NCBI RefSeq assembly: GCF_000002075.1 | Contig: NW_004797421.1 | Coordinates: forward strand, 982,328-1,046,327 | Reading direction: 5' to 3' | From: Aplysia californica | Lineage: Eukaryota; Mollusca; Gastropoda; Aplysiida; Aplysiidae | Length of the DNA stretch: 64,000 bases | Shown here: piece by piece, positions 24,701 to 35,162 of the stretch | How positions within the stretch are numbered: the stretch's first letter is position 1 | Layout of the letters: the number at the start of each line of letters is the position of its first letter | Translations under genes and position numbers: made by a program | The notes under the pieces: model-generated | Told to the model about the DNA's origin: nothing | What the model saw: the letters and a program-made list of their open reading frames with translations, nothing else | Databases searched by the model: none

Positions 24701-25670
24701 AGTCAGATTATACTACTTTCAAAATTCAAAGTATTATCCAGGACTTCCTTTATCTTTTCAATATCAGTACTTTACTTCCAGAATTTTACATGAACTTTGG
24801 TGTTGTTTTTTTAAATACAGTAATGGAACTCAATACACTCAACATAATATCAACAAACTTGATTCACTCACTCACTTTTTTTTTTTTTGGTAAGTGTTTT
24901 ACGGCACTCACAACTGCATTAGGTCATATGAGCACGCGGGACAAATTAAACATTTTCACTTTTCGATTTTAAACCACCAAGGGATCTTTAACGTGCGAAA
25001 ACTTGTACACAGGACCTCTGAGATTTTTCGCCCTTGTCCGAGAAGGCTAGATGTAGATCTTTCCTTCCAGAAAATCAAGGATGTGGCTAAAAGACAGCAG
25101 TGAGAAAGAGCCAAGGAGTAGCAGCAGAAAGGCTGCAGAAAGAATCAGGATCCCAGAGGTGAGGGGGCAAAGGAGGTGTGGGGGTGAGGGCAGAAAGTGG
25201 AGACGAAAGCATACGACAGAACATTGCTAGACAGCAGGAAAGAAGGTGAAAGGAGACAATTTTAGAGAAGAAAATTTTTCAGACACTACCCGGATTTCAA
25301 CCCGCGTCCTTTGAATGAGAGGCGAACACTTTAACCTCCAGGCCACGAGAGCCCCCTCACTCACTTTACATGCATTATAGTTTACAGGTACAATAAAGTT
25401 TATCTGATCATAACTACACTTGGTACCCAACACTGCTGTCAGAACCAAGACAAAAACAACTAAAATAACTTACTTGGCTATGTCTTTCTTCTTGAGGATT
25501 GGCATTTGGTTTCGAAGAGCTGTGCTCTTCTCCATAGCCAAACGATCTCGCCTTCCTTTGGCATTTGCTGGACTGATGGGCTCAAGCCTGCCTCCTGGAG
25601 GTGGCCTGGGCTTTCCATATGAAGGAACAGCATTTCTGTTCTTGTTGATCGGCGGGAGGGTTGCCGCCAT
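13731..25670 (-). CDS. TTC29: Tetratricopeptide repeat protein 29, complete
   Basis: Nine exons join in frame to 505 residues (human about 475): 25670-25474, 24401-24178, 21740-21552, 20289-20062, 19735-19656, 18018-17927, 17351-17228, 16175-15941, 13879-13731. All introns are GT-AG. The start is MAATLPPINKNRNAVP with a good Kozak context; a TTG-led extension is rejected. Diagnostic family segments are FRNSYKHNLCLDMLTEGFH (exon 2), KKLEGESSYTLGMAYQKHNQ (exon 5), FLKRFVELTEKTGLEKEY (exon 7) and VQYGIAMAHRMMGKF (exon 8). Residues ~140-420 form TPR helices. The N-terminus is proline/basic and the C-terminal ~50 residues are Pro-Glu rich. TTC29 acts in the axoneme and intraflagellar transport, and loss in mammals causes sperm flagellar defects. 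The gene looks intact; repeats lie only in introns. Confidence 0.93.
13880..15940 (-). other. TTC29 intron 8
   Basis: A 2.06-kb intron, AT-rich, holding SINE family C copy 2 near its upstream end. No other gene is visible in it. Confidence 0.8.
15655..15912 (-). repeat. SINE family C, copy 2
   Basis: In minus orientation it begins with a tRNA-like head: on the plus strand it ends CATGACCTTATGGTTGCAAG and TCTAACCACAAGGCCACCGA. The body matches 11195-11425. It lies inside TTC29 intron 8, 28 bp from exon 8. Confidence 0.7.
17470..17576 (+). mobile_element. Right-end fragment of P1 MITE family
   Basis: GGTGACCGTCTTGGACAGG ... GCAGGTTCGACAGTA matches the right end of the 28538-29318 element. No left end was found. 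It lies in TTC29 intron 6. Confidence 0.6.
18435..18535 (-). repeat. LINE/SINE 3' tail with (AAT)n
   Basis: On the minus strand a GCGCC ... GGGCGCTATAGAC tail runs into ATT repeats, as in L2/CR1-type ends. The element body is missing. Confidence 0.45.
18560..18702. repeat. (AC)n microsatellite, interrupted
   Basis: Two AC tracts are separated by ACGCACAAATGTGC-like sequence. Long His-Thr and Val-Cys frames here are artefacts. Confidence 0.93.
19395..19570 (+). repeat. L2-like 3' tail remnant
   Basis: CTTTGAGCTTTATTTTC ... AAGTGCGCTACAAATATTAA, then an ATT-rich end, resembles the tails at 42500 and 56260. Confidence 0.35.
20894..20947. repeat. (GTGTGC)n / (GT)n repeat
   Basis: Alternating GTGTGC units pass into plain GT, in TTC29 intron 3. 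Confidence 0.9.
21821..22495 (+). mobile_element. TA-flanked MITE, pogo/Tigger-like (family P3)
   Basis: The left end CAGTAGTCTCAGCCTAAGAT pairs with the inverted right end ATCTTAGGTGGAGACTACAG. TA flanks both sides and the length is 675 bp. Subterminal copies of CCTAAGATC/GATCTTAG recur inside. It sits in TTC29 intron 2 and has no transposase frame. The end at 50657 starts with the same CAGTAGTCTC. Confidence 0.75.
22727..22755. repeat. G-rich run (G7T)n
   Basis: Four G blocks separated by T could fold as a G-quadruplex on the plus strand. Confidence 0.8.
23096..24143. mobile_element. TTAA-flanked element, piggyBac-like (T1)
   Basis: TTAA followed by CTCATTCGCTACG on the left is mirrored by CGTAGCGAATGAG then TTAA on the right. 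The element is about 1.05 kb. The left subterminal part is a GC-rich palindromic block (GCCGCCCCCGGCGGC). There is no transposase frame, so it is non-autonomous. It lies in TTC29 intron 2, 35 bp from exon 2. Confidence 0.75.
24870..25358 (-). repeat. SINE family A, near full-length
   Basis: On the minus strand the element has a tRNA-like head (GAGGGGGCTCTCGTGGCCT, B-box region within CAAAGGACGCGGGTTGAAAT) then a ~400-bp body. Its 3' end is CTCATATGACCTAATGCAGT-like, followed by a poly-A tract (T-run at 24880). Copies also lie at 44890-45437 and 46041-46545. It is in TTC29 intron 1. Confidence 0.8.
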
Positions 25671-26023
25671 GGCTGACAAAAAAGCAAATTCGAAATAAGA
25701 GCTACAGGTAAAGATTCATAGTTAAACATGGCTAGCATTATATAAATAAAGTACAAAATATATTACATTAATATGATGAAGATTTCTATAAAATTCCTTT
25801 GAAAACACTGAATAAAGCAATTTATACCAAAGATTTCCAGGGTTCATGACAGCATAAGCTGTCTCAATCATATATATTTATATAACTTTAGGTACCAGTA
25901 TATGGCACGTCAGTCCAGCAAGTGTGCTGTCAGTGCCATTTGCCCTAGACACCATCTGAACTGAATCCCTTTATGTTAAAATCATTGTCATAACAAAAAC
26001 CCACTAAAAGTAAGAATTATGCA
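25671..26023. other. TTC29 5' flank / possible first intron
   Basis: No gene recognised. If the TTC29 leader starts near 30080, this is part of the leader intron. Confidence 0.35.
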
Positions 26024-26888
26024 CAGTGGCGGTGGGTAGTGAAGGGCTCACGGGCTTGAGCCCCTACCCCCTCCTCACCCACCACCCCCAACTCTATCCC
26101 AAAGTAAATGGAAGTTTCTCCAATGAAATAAGCAGTTGAAACCGTTATGACCGCACGCAATGAACACAAAGTGATCAACTTGGCGGCTTGCTCGCTTATC
26201 CAATCACTGTTGTCACCGCTTACAACTATAGTAACCCAGCAGCCAATCAAATGTCTTTAAGGCTCAGCGAAGATGAGCCCTTTTCCCACAGCCCGTCCTT
26301 AATGAAACTCTTCTTGTAACAAGGTAGAAGACTGGGAAAAAATAACACTGTACCAAGTGCTCACGCTCTCCTAGCCCTGACAATGGGGTGAAAGTTTACG
26401 ACACACTTCCCCCCACTGACACAGATACCTATGCGCCGAATCCTTCTCAGTCTGAGAAAGCCTAGCTATGCACCCATTGGTTCTTTGTTGGGTGTGTTCA
26501 ACTTTCTCGACTACACGGCCTAATCCGGCTCAAAAAAGTATTATGTTTGAAGTGCTGTGTGTGCATGTTTGTGTTTGTGCCGCTGAGATTTAACAATTAT
26601 AAATCAGGTCGTACTACTTTTAAGGCAACTTTTTCATCACACGAAAACTAATTAGAGGAAATTTGGAGGTGAATGAGCTTCGTCCCCACCATCAACAAAA
26701 ATTTAACTAAGAACAAAGAGATGGAAAACAAAGGCAACTCTTCTCGTATGAATGGTTCTCAAACTGCCGTGGCTCACCGTGAGTATAGAAAAATCATCAC
26801 TGTTTAGTTCTCATTGCTTGCTATTTGGTGGTAAAGAACTGGAAGCAACCTAAGCCCCTCACAAATTTTGGTCCACCCACCGCCACTG
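26024..26888. mobile_element. hAT-type MITE with 8-bp TSD
   Basis: The ends are CAGTGGCGGTGGGT and ACCCACCGCCACTG. They are flanked by perfect 8-bp direct repeats ATTATGCA (26016-26023 and 26889-26896), the target size of hAT transposons. The length is 865 bp. There is no transposase frame. A solitary copy of the same end lies at 30786-30800. Confidence 0.92.
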
Positions 26889-27164
26889 ATTATGCACATA
26901 CTGACGATCAGTCAGTTGTTTTCTGTTCAGGTCAGATAGTGCCAATCCTACTATATGACCTTCATGGTAACCCGCAAACTACATAAAGTCATTTCTAAAA
27001 TGGGGGGTTCAAGTTTTCTTTTACCCCAAAATCTACTAAATCACAGCCAATCCATGTGACTGTAAATGAAATTGGATAGTTGAAACAAACAAATATAAAA
27101 CTAATTCAAGGTAAATTCAAATGAATAAAACCACTTGTTGCAATGTTTGAAGCACTTATCATTG

Positions 27165-27300
27165 ATGTAGTGGTTAGATGCTTCATCGTTGCATGCACCA
27201 GAAGCGAGTTCAATTCCCAAGTGAGAAGGTTTCTTTACTGAGTTTCTCCATCTGTCTGCTGGAATGTCATATACCTCAAAGCCAGGCGTTGAGAAATTTA
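27165..27300 (+). repeat. SINE family B, diverged copy 3
   Basis: GCGAGTTCAATTCCCAAGTG, TTTCTCCATCTGTCTGCTGG and CCTCAAAGCC align in order with the copies at 5280 and 9524. Divergence is clearly higher. Confidence 0.55.
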
Positions 27301-27897
27301 TTTCTTTTGTGCTCCGTGGCTGTTTTTATCTACTTGCATTTATTCAAAATTGCACATGAAAAACAGGTATTATTTATTGCATGGAATATTCATTTCTTCT
27401 TAGCATGTTTGTTTTATGCTTTTATAGGTTAAATAGGGGTGGAGGTATAAGAACATTTGTGATGGATAAGTCAATTAAAATTGGATGACAACATTGGCTC
27501 AAATATGAAATGGCCTTCCGTCTCCATATATATATATACCAAAAGCTAAAATGGCACAGTCTACTTAATGCAGTCCAATATAAATGTATGGAAATCCACA
27601 TTTCCATACCCAAGAAAGTAGTTAAGAAAATGGGATTTACATAGAAATAAGAGCAAACCTGGATGGGAAAGTTCTTCTTCTCCTCTTTGCATTCCCCTGC
27701 AAGATCTTAAGGGTAGTCAACTGCTGGTACTTCAACCTGCAGTGCAACTAAATTTTACCTATGTGACTGTTTTTCAGTAAGGGCTGCCCCATTCTGATTT
27801 TATGCTTTTATACTGATTAGAGTATTTTCAGTTTTGGTAGGAATTAATTCTAAATTTTGCACAGATGGCGGTTTAAGCCTACAGTTATCAGTTTTAG

Positions 27898-28263
27898 GAG
27901 GGATCTTTAATTTAACGAGCACACCATGCATACAGGATCTTCAAGATTTTTCGTCCTTATATCAGAGATAAAGGCTAGGTGTTAGATATTACCAACCCTA
28001 AGATCAGGGGCATGGTTAAAATACAGCAGTAAAAAGGAGCCAGAAGTAGCGTACAAAGAGTGATGAGTAAAATAGAGAGGAGCCCAAAGGAGGGAGCAGA
28101 AAATGTAGATGAAAGCAGGTGACAGAACATGACTAATGAACAGCTAGAAAGGAGGTTACAGGAGAAAATTTTTAGAGAAGAAAATTTTTCGACGTAGTCA
28201 GGTTTTGAACCCAGGATCTATTGAATGAGAGACAAACACAGACCTCTAGACCACGAGAGCCCC
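27898..28263 (-). repeat. SINE family A, diverged copy
   Basis: Minus orientation. The head region ends CCACGAGAGCCCCCAC on the plus strand, and the body words match 24870-25358. It is older, with several small deletions. Confidence 0.7.
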
Positions 28264-28537
28264 CACTTGTTACATTTCAATAATTTAAATAATATGCCTC
28301 AATCAAGGCAATATTTTAGCTTTTAAATAACAAAGTAACTATTTCTCTGAACGTTCAGGAAAATAAACTTGCACTCTATTTCTCCGAACGGTTTCCATTC
28401 TCAAGATTTTTTGGTTATTTGCGAGATTTAGGTGTCATCTTTCATTCTGCCATTCTGCAAGGACTGGGAAGAAACATTTTTTGCATAGAATTCAATTTCT
28501 AGAGCTAGAGATTTTTAGATATCTGAATATTCAGGTA

Positions 28538-29318
28538 CAGTCGAACCTGCCCTGACGGCCACCTGTAGAGACGGCCACTTTCCATTTCCCCCCTTGCGTT
28601 TTTTCTATATAATTTAACTGTGTAAAACGGGCACCTGTCCAACGTGGCCGCGGCCACCATATAACACACGACCCCTATCACACTGAGCAATAAAACCTGT
28701 CTTAGACGGCCACCTGAGTGACTCCATTACGTTTTGTCATAAATTGTGCATAGGCCCCTGGTGTTGTGGGCGAGCCGTCATAATCCAATCACCTGTCGTT
28801 ATTGTTAGGTAGTCCCTCCAACCGATCATGTTGCGTAGGCCCCTCCCACTGTTGACCAATAGGTAACAAATTTTCAGCTGCTTAGGAGGTAAGCGTGTGA
28901 TACCGGCATAACCCATAAGCCCCACCCAGAACTCATACACAAATCGTAAGTGAGATGAGAGGTCACTGTTTACCCAGTCAGTAACAAAGTAACAATGGAC
29001 GTCAATATGAACTTGTGACAGAAGCATCCCTTGTTCTCTGAGCGGTGGCAACCCGTGTGTTTGTTTCACCATAGCACTCGGTCCATTTCGTTTTATTGTC
29101 ATCCTTGCACAAAAACAGCAACAAAAGAACCCCACCCAGCGAAAACATCAACAACAACAATATCAACAACAACAACAATTCGGCTACTTTCGGTTGGGAC
29201 CTCAGAAAGGAATGGTTTGTTTTCTTCATTTTGACCAGTCCTGCCTAAGACGGCCACCTGCCTTATACGGCCACTTTTCTCCTTGACAATGGGTGACCGT
29301 CTTACACAAGTTCGACTG
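28538..29318 (+). mobile_element. TA-flanked MITE, pogo/Tigger-like (family P1), complete
   Basis: The left end CAGTCGAACCTGCCCTGACG and the inverted right end CACAAGTTCGACTG are flanked by TA on both sides, giving 781 bp. A recurring GACGGCCACCTG/CAGGTGGCCGTC word lies near both ends. It has no transposase. Pieces of the same family lie at 17470, 39067, 47866 and 56690. Confidence 0.85.
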
Positions 29319-29487
29319 TACTTCAATTGTAGTTGGGGCAACGTTCCCAGACTATTCTTCATTTGAAAATGCCTTCAAAAGCAGCGGCGAGAAAACAAAA
29401 CTGCTCGACTTTGGCAGTAACCTATTTTGCATTTAGTCACCCCTAAAACAAAAACTGTATCACAAAAAATCCCTCTACGCGCATATA

Positions 29488-29502
29488 CCCCCCCCCCCGC
29501 TC

Positions 29503-29548
<46 letters not shown>

Positions 29549-29606
29549 CCCTCCCCCCCCCCCACCCCCCCCCCCACCAAAGCCCCACGCGGGCGGGGGG
29601 GGGGGA
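29488..29606. repeat. Long poly-C tract followed by G run
   Basis: There is over 80 bp of nearly pure C, then GGGCGGGGGGGGGGAG. The strand can form i-motif or G-quadruplex structures. Assembly length is doubtful here, and polyproline/polyglycine frames are artefacts. Confidence 0.9.
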
Positions 29607-30075
29607 GCCACTCCATTATTAAAATCTCGAGAACGGAAACCGTTCAGAGAAATAGATCTAGAGTTCAAGTTTATTTTCCCGAACATTCAGAGAAATGGAA
29701 CCTAGAGCCGGCCTTGAACTTTAAATAAATCATTAATTGTAGGCCTACTTGACACTTCTCTACATTGCATAGCTGTGTGCTGTTTGCCTTTACATGCAAC
29801 TAGATCTAGCTAGATCACTGACACAAACAGTCTTATCTCATAGCCGAAACGAGGAAGAATGACTTAGATCTAGTTTGCAGTTTGTAGTTGATATAAACAT
29901 TATTCATTATCATCTAACAAGGCACAATCACAAGGCCAACATCTTGTTTTTTTTCTCTCGTGTTTTGATCCGGTACTCAATAGAGAACAATGCAGTAAGA
30001 TATAGGGGCTTAAATTCACTGTAAACCATAAAAAGTCTTGAACTACACATCAAACCATATAAATACTTCACAGAA

Positions 30076-30240
30076 GTACCTGATAATAAGTGTGGCTTGG
30101 TTTCAATTCATTGAACGAAGCTGCTGATCAACTTCAATGGCGGACGTCAGCTTCAGTCGTTGTTATGACAGCGACGACTCGGAGTGAATAAAATATACCA
30201 CTGATATCCTTAAACTTTATCAAACAATAAGGTAGGTATG
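30076..30240. promoter_or_regulatory. Candidate bidirectional promoter / first exons of TTC29 and SUPT7L
   Basis: A CpG-bearing stretch lies between the divergent TTC29 and SUPT7L genes. On the minus strand a donor-like CAG|GTACTT ends at 30080. On the plus strand AATAAG|GTAGGT lies at 30231/30232. Between them are GACGTC and, on the plus strand, a 16-codon frame MADVSFSRCYDSDDSE (30137-30187). SUPT7L needs an upstream leader exon because its first coding exon follows an acceptor-like TTTTGTACAG. Inference only. Confidence 0.35.
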
Positions 30241-31219
30241 TTTTTGCCGCTGCTTTTTGTTGTTTTTGCTGGAAACACTCACCCTTACACGTAAATATAC
30301 CTCAATACAATAACGTTTGCTTTATGTTGACTGTTGACAGAGTCGGTGCGGAACCATGCTGTAGGGAAACATGGCTGCCCCCTGAGTGCCAGCCAACAAC
30401 AAAGGCCAAATCTGATAGCCTAGGTCTACAATTTTCGTGGAAAGTTTAAAGGGTCCACGACTGCTTCTTGGCAATCTTGGACCTAAGGTTTTCTTTTTCA
30501 GTTCAGAGTTCAAAGTGTATTCTCAATAAATAGTCAGGTAAGGATGGGAACCAGAAATGTATAGATTCTAGATCTATCACTGTGAAAGTTCTTCCACTGA
30601 AAGAATGGGGAATCGAGAACTGAAGTCGTGACTGAAGTTAACTGAGATTAACTCGTAATTTTATAGTTCGTAGAAAAAGACAAGTCATTAGTTTAGTAAA
30701 TCACAGATCTAGATTCAAGATCTAATTCTATATCTCTAGATTTTATAATTTATATCTAGATCTGTACGTAGTGTCAAAGTACTTGCAGTGGCGGTGGGTA
30801 GATAAGATTCTAGATCAAAATAGGAAGAGGAAGAGGCACATGCGATTAAAAGTAGAAATGATGCAAACTATTTTTAGGTAAGGCGCCCATCTTGTTTGAC
30901 GTCAGACCAGGATACCCCTCCGATCACGTGACTACATCTAAGTATAGACAACCGCATGGCACCAAAGATGGAAGTGTCTATGTATATTATGCTTATTAAT
31001 CTACACAAATTTCTCGGAATTTTTGATAGCTGATTTGATAGCGCGTCTGCGTTTGATGTCGAGCAATGACTTTTGGAGCGGTTCGATTCAGGTCCCGGAC
31101 AGTTTTTTTTTTCTCTTTTCCTCCTCCCGACTGACCAACAGTTCCATAAATTATAGGCCTAATTTTAAAAATGTATTAGTGATTAAAAATGCAGGAGGGG
31201 GGGGGGGGGGGGGGGTAGA
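30241..31219. other. Intergenic, repeat-poor start then AGATCT-rich
   Basis: No gene. It contains a solo hAT end (30786-30800, CAGTGGCGGTGGGTA) and scattered TAGATCT words, and ends with a G run at 31195-31215. Confidence 0.5.
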
Positions 31220-31425
31220 TCTAAGTTTAGATATCTAGATCTAGATCTAGATATTATCTAGTCCTCCTGCGTCTTTACGGCAATTTTCGTGCGGTCTTCC
31301 ATCATGTCCAGGTAGGCCTAATAAATCTAGATCTAGAATCTAGATTTAGATCTAATCTAGAATCTAGATCTAGATCTAGATCTAGATCTAGATTCTAGAT
31401 CTAGATCTAGATCTAGATCTAGAAA
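31220..31425. repeat. Palindromic (AGATCT)n / (TAGATC)n array
   Basis: Long runs of TCTAGATCTAGATC, especially 31322-31421, in which the unit is its own reverse complement. Shorter runs lie at 31750-31800, 35200-35220, 37900-38030 and 50965-50980. Confidence 0.92.
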
Positions 31426-32840
31426 ATCCGAAATGTTACCGAAAACACGTCGTTCCATGTTTGGGTATCCCAGGAAGTGATGACATCACATTACTAAAAT
31501 AAGCAGCCAATCAGAAAGATGCGTCATTTCTAAGTTTAACGGCATGTGGAAGAGGCTAGCCGTACTTAACCCTTTCGCACTTAGCAGGCTTGGCCAGCTG
31601 TGGCCCCCCATCCTTAAGACAAGGGCAATAACTCCACGAAAATTGAAGGGGTACCTTACTAAAAAAATTGTATAAAATCACAAACACAACCCAAAAATGA
31701 TGAAAATGTATATTTTCTGAAAGGAAAATGAATGAGCTAAATTACTAGTTAGATCTATATCTAGATCTAGATTAGAATCTAGATCTAGAATCTAGATATA
31801 GTACAAAATTATAAGTGGAATAGAAGAGTTTGAAATGATATGAGAGGTATTTCTGAGGGGAAAGTGGCTATTCTCACCCGCCCGGAAGTTCTCGCAAGAT
31901 CAACTCCTCCCCTCTTCTCTCTCTCTCTGTCTCTTTCTGAATACTGTCTATCGGTGTGGACGATCAAATTGACCAAAACAAAGTTAAAAAATGATGTTAA
32001 AACACAAAAGTAAATTAATTTGGTTGTCTACAAAGATGCTACGGCTATTTAACTTTTCGAATCGAGCCGAAAAAGGTAAAATTGAAGATTAGCAGACCAC
32101 CTGGCACCTGCATATTATGAGCTGTGTAAAAAAAAAAAAACGATTCGTTCAAATACACAAGCCTGTGTCATCTCGATTGTTTACCAAGAAAAAGTTGTGT
32201 TGCTGTGTAGAGCTGAGCATACGGCAACTTTTGATTCCATAGACCAGCGCACAATTCATTACGTAGATCTACGTCAAGATTAGCTTATTATTGTAATAAT
32301 GATCAGTTGCCAGGGGGAAAAAGACTGACGCGTATGCGACGTTCAACACCCGGACCGATAGTGCCCCCCCACCCCCCTCCCTGACATGCACAGCCACATG
32401 TGTGCAGGCCGCCCATCTGACCCCGACACACGCTAACGAGCCATCTTTAATTGCTTCTGGAGCTTTTGCCAAAAGGTGGGGGTGTTTGCTTAAGGACTTT
32501 TTAAATCAACCACTACTCATGGTAAAATATGTTTTCTTCTGAAAACTTTATGTATATGGCAAGGAAATAAGTTGGTCAAGCTGCATGAGCAAGTAGATTG
32601 ATGTGTGCATCTTATATCTCTACATAGAAAGATAATAGTACTAAAAATAGGGCATTTTTTACTCATCCTGAGTGCACACATAATTGTATGTTAAATACAG
32701 AATATTGTTAATCTTAAACTATCAAACAGAAGTGCATTCAAACATTGAAAATAGTTTGTATACACCATCATAACAGCGTGTGTCCATTAAAAGGGTTTTA
32801 TTTTTTTATATTAATGATGTTATTGCTGAGTAAAATTTAT

Positions 32841-34706
32841 AAGTTCGTTCATAACTCGTGTCATAATTACATCATCAGACTTTCCAAGGTCTAGAAAACC
32901 CAAATCGTTTAACATATCATCCCGGGGAATGACCGGTATTAAACATTGGTTTGACATTGATCCATCAGAAGGGTAATTTTCCGCTCCATCGCATGGTTTT
33001 GCTTAAATATGACTTTGATTGAGATAATCCAGGTTTGTCATAATGATGTTATGAACAAACACTTTATGATATTTCTGCAAAATATCATGTGAGGGACTTC
33101 CCACTGTTTCACAACATCCTTTTACATGGTGGAATGAACATGGAAGAGTATCGTGCTGATGACTCAAAAGAGACGCGAAGAAGAGGCAAAAATATGCTTG
33201 TCATAATGGATTGTCATCATGTTATGAACGTGACGGTGTGTCATAATGGTTATGAACGAAACCTTATTCCATGTAATTCATAGTTGTTTTGGGATGTATT
33301 TTTAATTTTAACCCAACTTGAGGATGTATTAGACCTTGCTTACATTCTGATATTTTGATTTTTATCATAAGTGTATGGGTCTGGATTTTAATTAGTATTT
33401 TACTTTTGTAGTAATGGTTATGAACGAACTACATATTGTACTCTGAGGGCTTTCCAGAGTTGATAAACATTAAAAACATGTACACAGATACATATTATGA
33501 GGAAACTTTCATTTAATATAAAATTTTAAAGTAAATGACAGGTCAAAATATTAATTTTTAGGTCAAAACTGAAGTTTGTCATAATAGTTATGAACGAACA
33601 ATTAAAGGTATTCTAAGGGTTTTTCAGTGATTAAACTTTGAATTCTTCCCACATATAACCTTATTTTGAGGAGAGTCTCATAAATTAAAACAATTTTATG
33701 TGAATGACAGAACAATAAGTTAATTTTTTGGGCCCAAAGTAAAATTTGTCATAATAGTTATGAACGAAACAGTGTGTCATAACGGTTATGAACGAAACAT
33801 TATTCCATGTAATTTACAGTTGTTTTGGGATGTATTTTTAATTTTAACCCAACTAAAGGACAGAATAGACCTTGCATACATTCTGATATTTTGATTTTTA
33901 TCATAAGTGTATGGGTGTGGATTTTAATTAGTATTATACTTTTGTAGTAATGGTTATGAACGAACTATTTATAGTCCATTTTATATATTTTGAGGGCTTT
34001 TCAGTGTTAACAAACTTTAAAAACATGTACAGAGATACATATTATGAGGAGAGTTTCATTTAATAAAAGTTTTAAAAAATGAATGACAGCTCAGAATGAG
34101 TAAATTTTTAGGTCAAAATTGAAGTTTGTCATAATTGTTATGAACGAACCATTTTAAAGGTATTCTAAGGGTTTTTCAGGAAATAAACTTTGAATTCTCC
34201 CTACATAGAGGAATCTATCATATTTTAAGGAAAGCCTCATAAATGAAAACCGTTTTATGTGAAAGACAGAACAGTATAAGTAAATTTTAGGGGCCAAAAG
34301 TAAAATTTGTCATAATAGTTATGAACGAAACAGTGTGTCATAATGGTTATGAACGAACTTTAAATTTATGCATAATATGACCTAAGACCAGTTTGCGTTT
34401 AAAAATAGCTGTTCAATGGTCTTCCATTTATCACTTGACTATAATTAGACCAGAGTGTTATTTTAGACAATTCTAGTCGATGAAACTTGATATAATCGAT
34501 AGTATTTTGGTCACTTATTGTTCGTTCATAACTATTATGACACAAAAAAGTAATTTTATCAAAAATTAATAAAGATTTTTATAAATTGTCAATTCTATGT
34601 ATTTTTGGAAGTTATTTGCTATGTCTCAAAATATAACATCAGCCTAGCTGAAAAAAGGAACTTTGAGTATTCATAAATTTGTGTCATCATTGTTATGAAC
34701 GAACTT
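32841..34706. mobile_element. Inverted-repeat element made of GGTTATGAACGAA boxes
   Basis: The perfect 15-bp ends AAGTTCGTTCATAAC (32841) and GTTATGAACGAACTT (34692-34706) enclose about ten further copies of TGTCATAAT.GTTATGAACG. Forward copies lie near 33033, 33236, 33411, 33577, 33748, 33772, 33944, 34126, 34307 and 34335; one inverted copy is near 34520. Copies recur in a higher-order unit of about 535-560 bp (33236, 33772, 34335), with sub-units of about 165-190 bp. No coding frame. No clear target duplication. The family is unknown to me. Confidence 0.7.
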
Positions 34707-35138
34707 TTTGCTATTTCCGTCATTCAAGTCAGAATTACACCAAGACCATTGCATATACAGCTTTGGCAGTTACTGAGTCTGAAAGAGCAATCATTAGGCT
34801 ATATAATATGGGTGATTAAAGAATTATTACATAAAGTTGATTTTGGACCTCATTTGTCACACCCTGGTATCCCACCTTTTGGCAAATGCTCTCTGATGAC
34901 CTCTTGACAAATAAACATTTATTAAAAGCGCTATAACTTTTCAGGCCGGCCTCAAATTCATCATAAGATAAAAACTCGGCTCCTGCACAAAACGCCTTTT
35001 TGCCCGAAGTAATCCCGGTCTCTACCCAGCCTGAGGCGAGTCACGAGTGAGGCAGGACAGGAAGCCGGAGTCACGAGTCACCGGAAGTCGGAAGTGATGT
35101 CATGCTGGACAAGAATCAGAGTCCGAATAACGTTTTTT

Positions 35139-35162
35139 CATATTCGGACTCGAGTCCGAATA
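35139..35162. repeat. Perfect palindrome centred on GACTCGAGTC
   Basis: A 22-bp perfect palindrome (half-site TATTCGGACTC). It is related to the degenerate cluster at 38230-38396 and the half-copy at 37255-37275. Confidence 0.8.

Noticed and set aside
29427-29705. Polyproline and polyglycine frames
   Set aside because: Products of the poly-C/poly-G tract.
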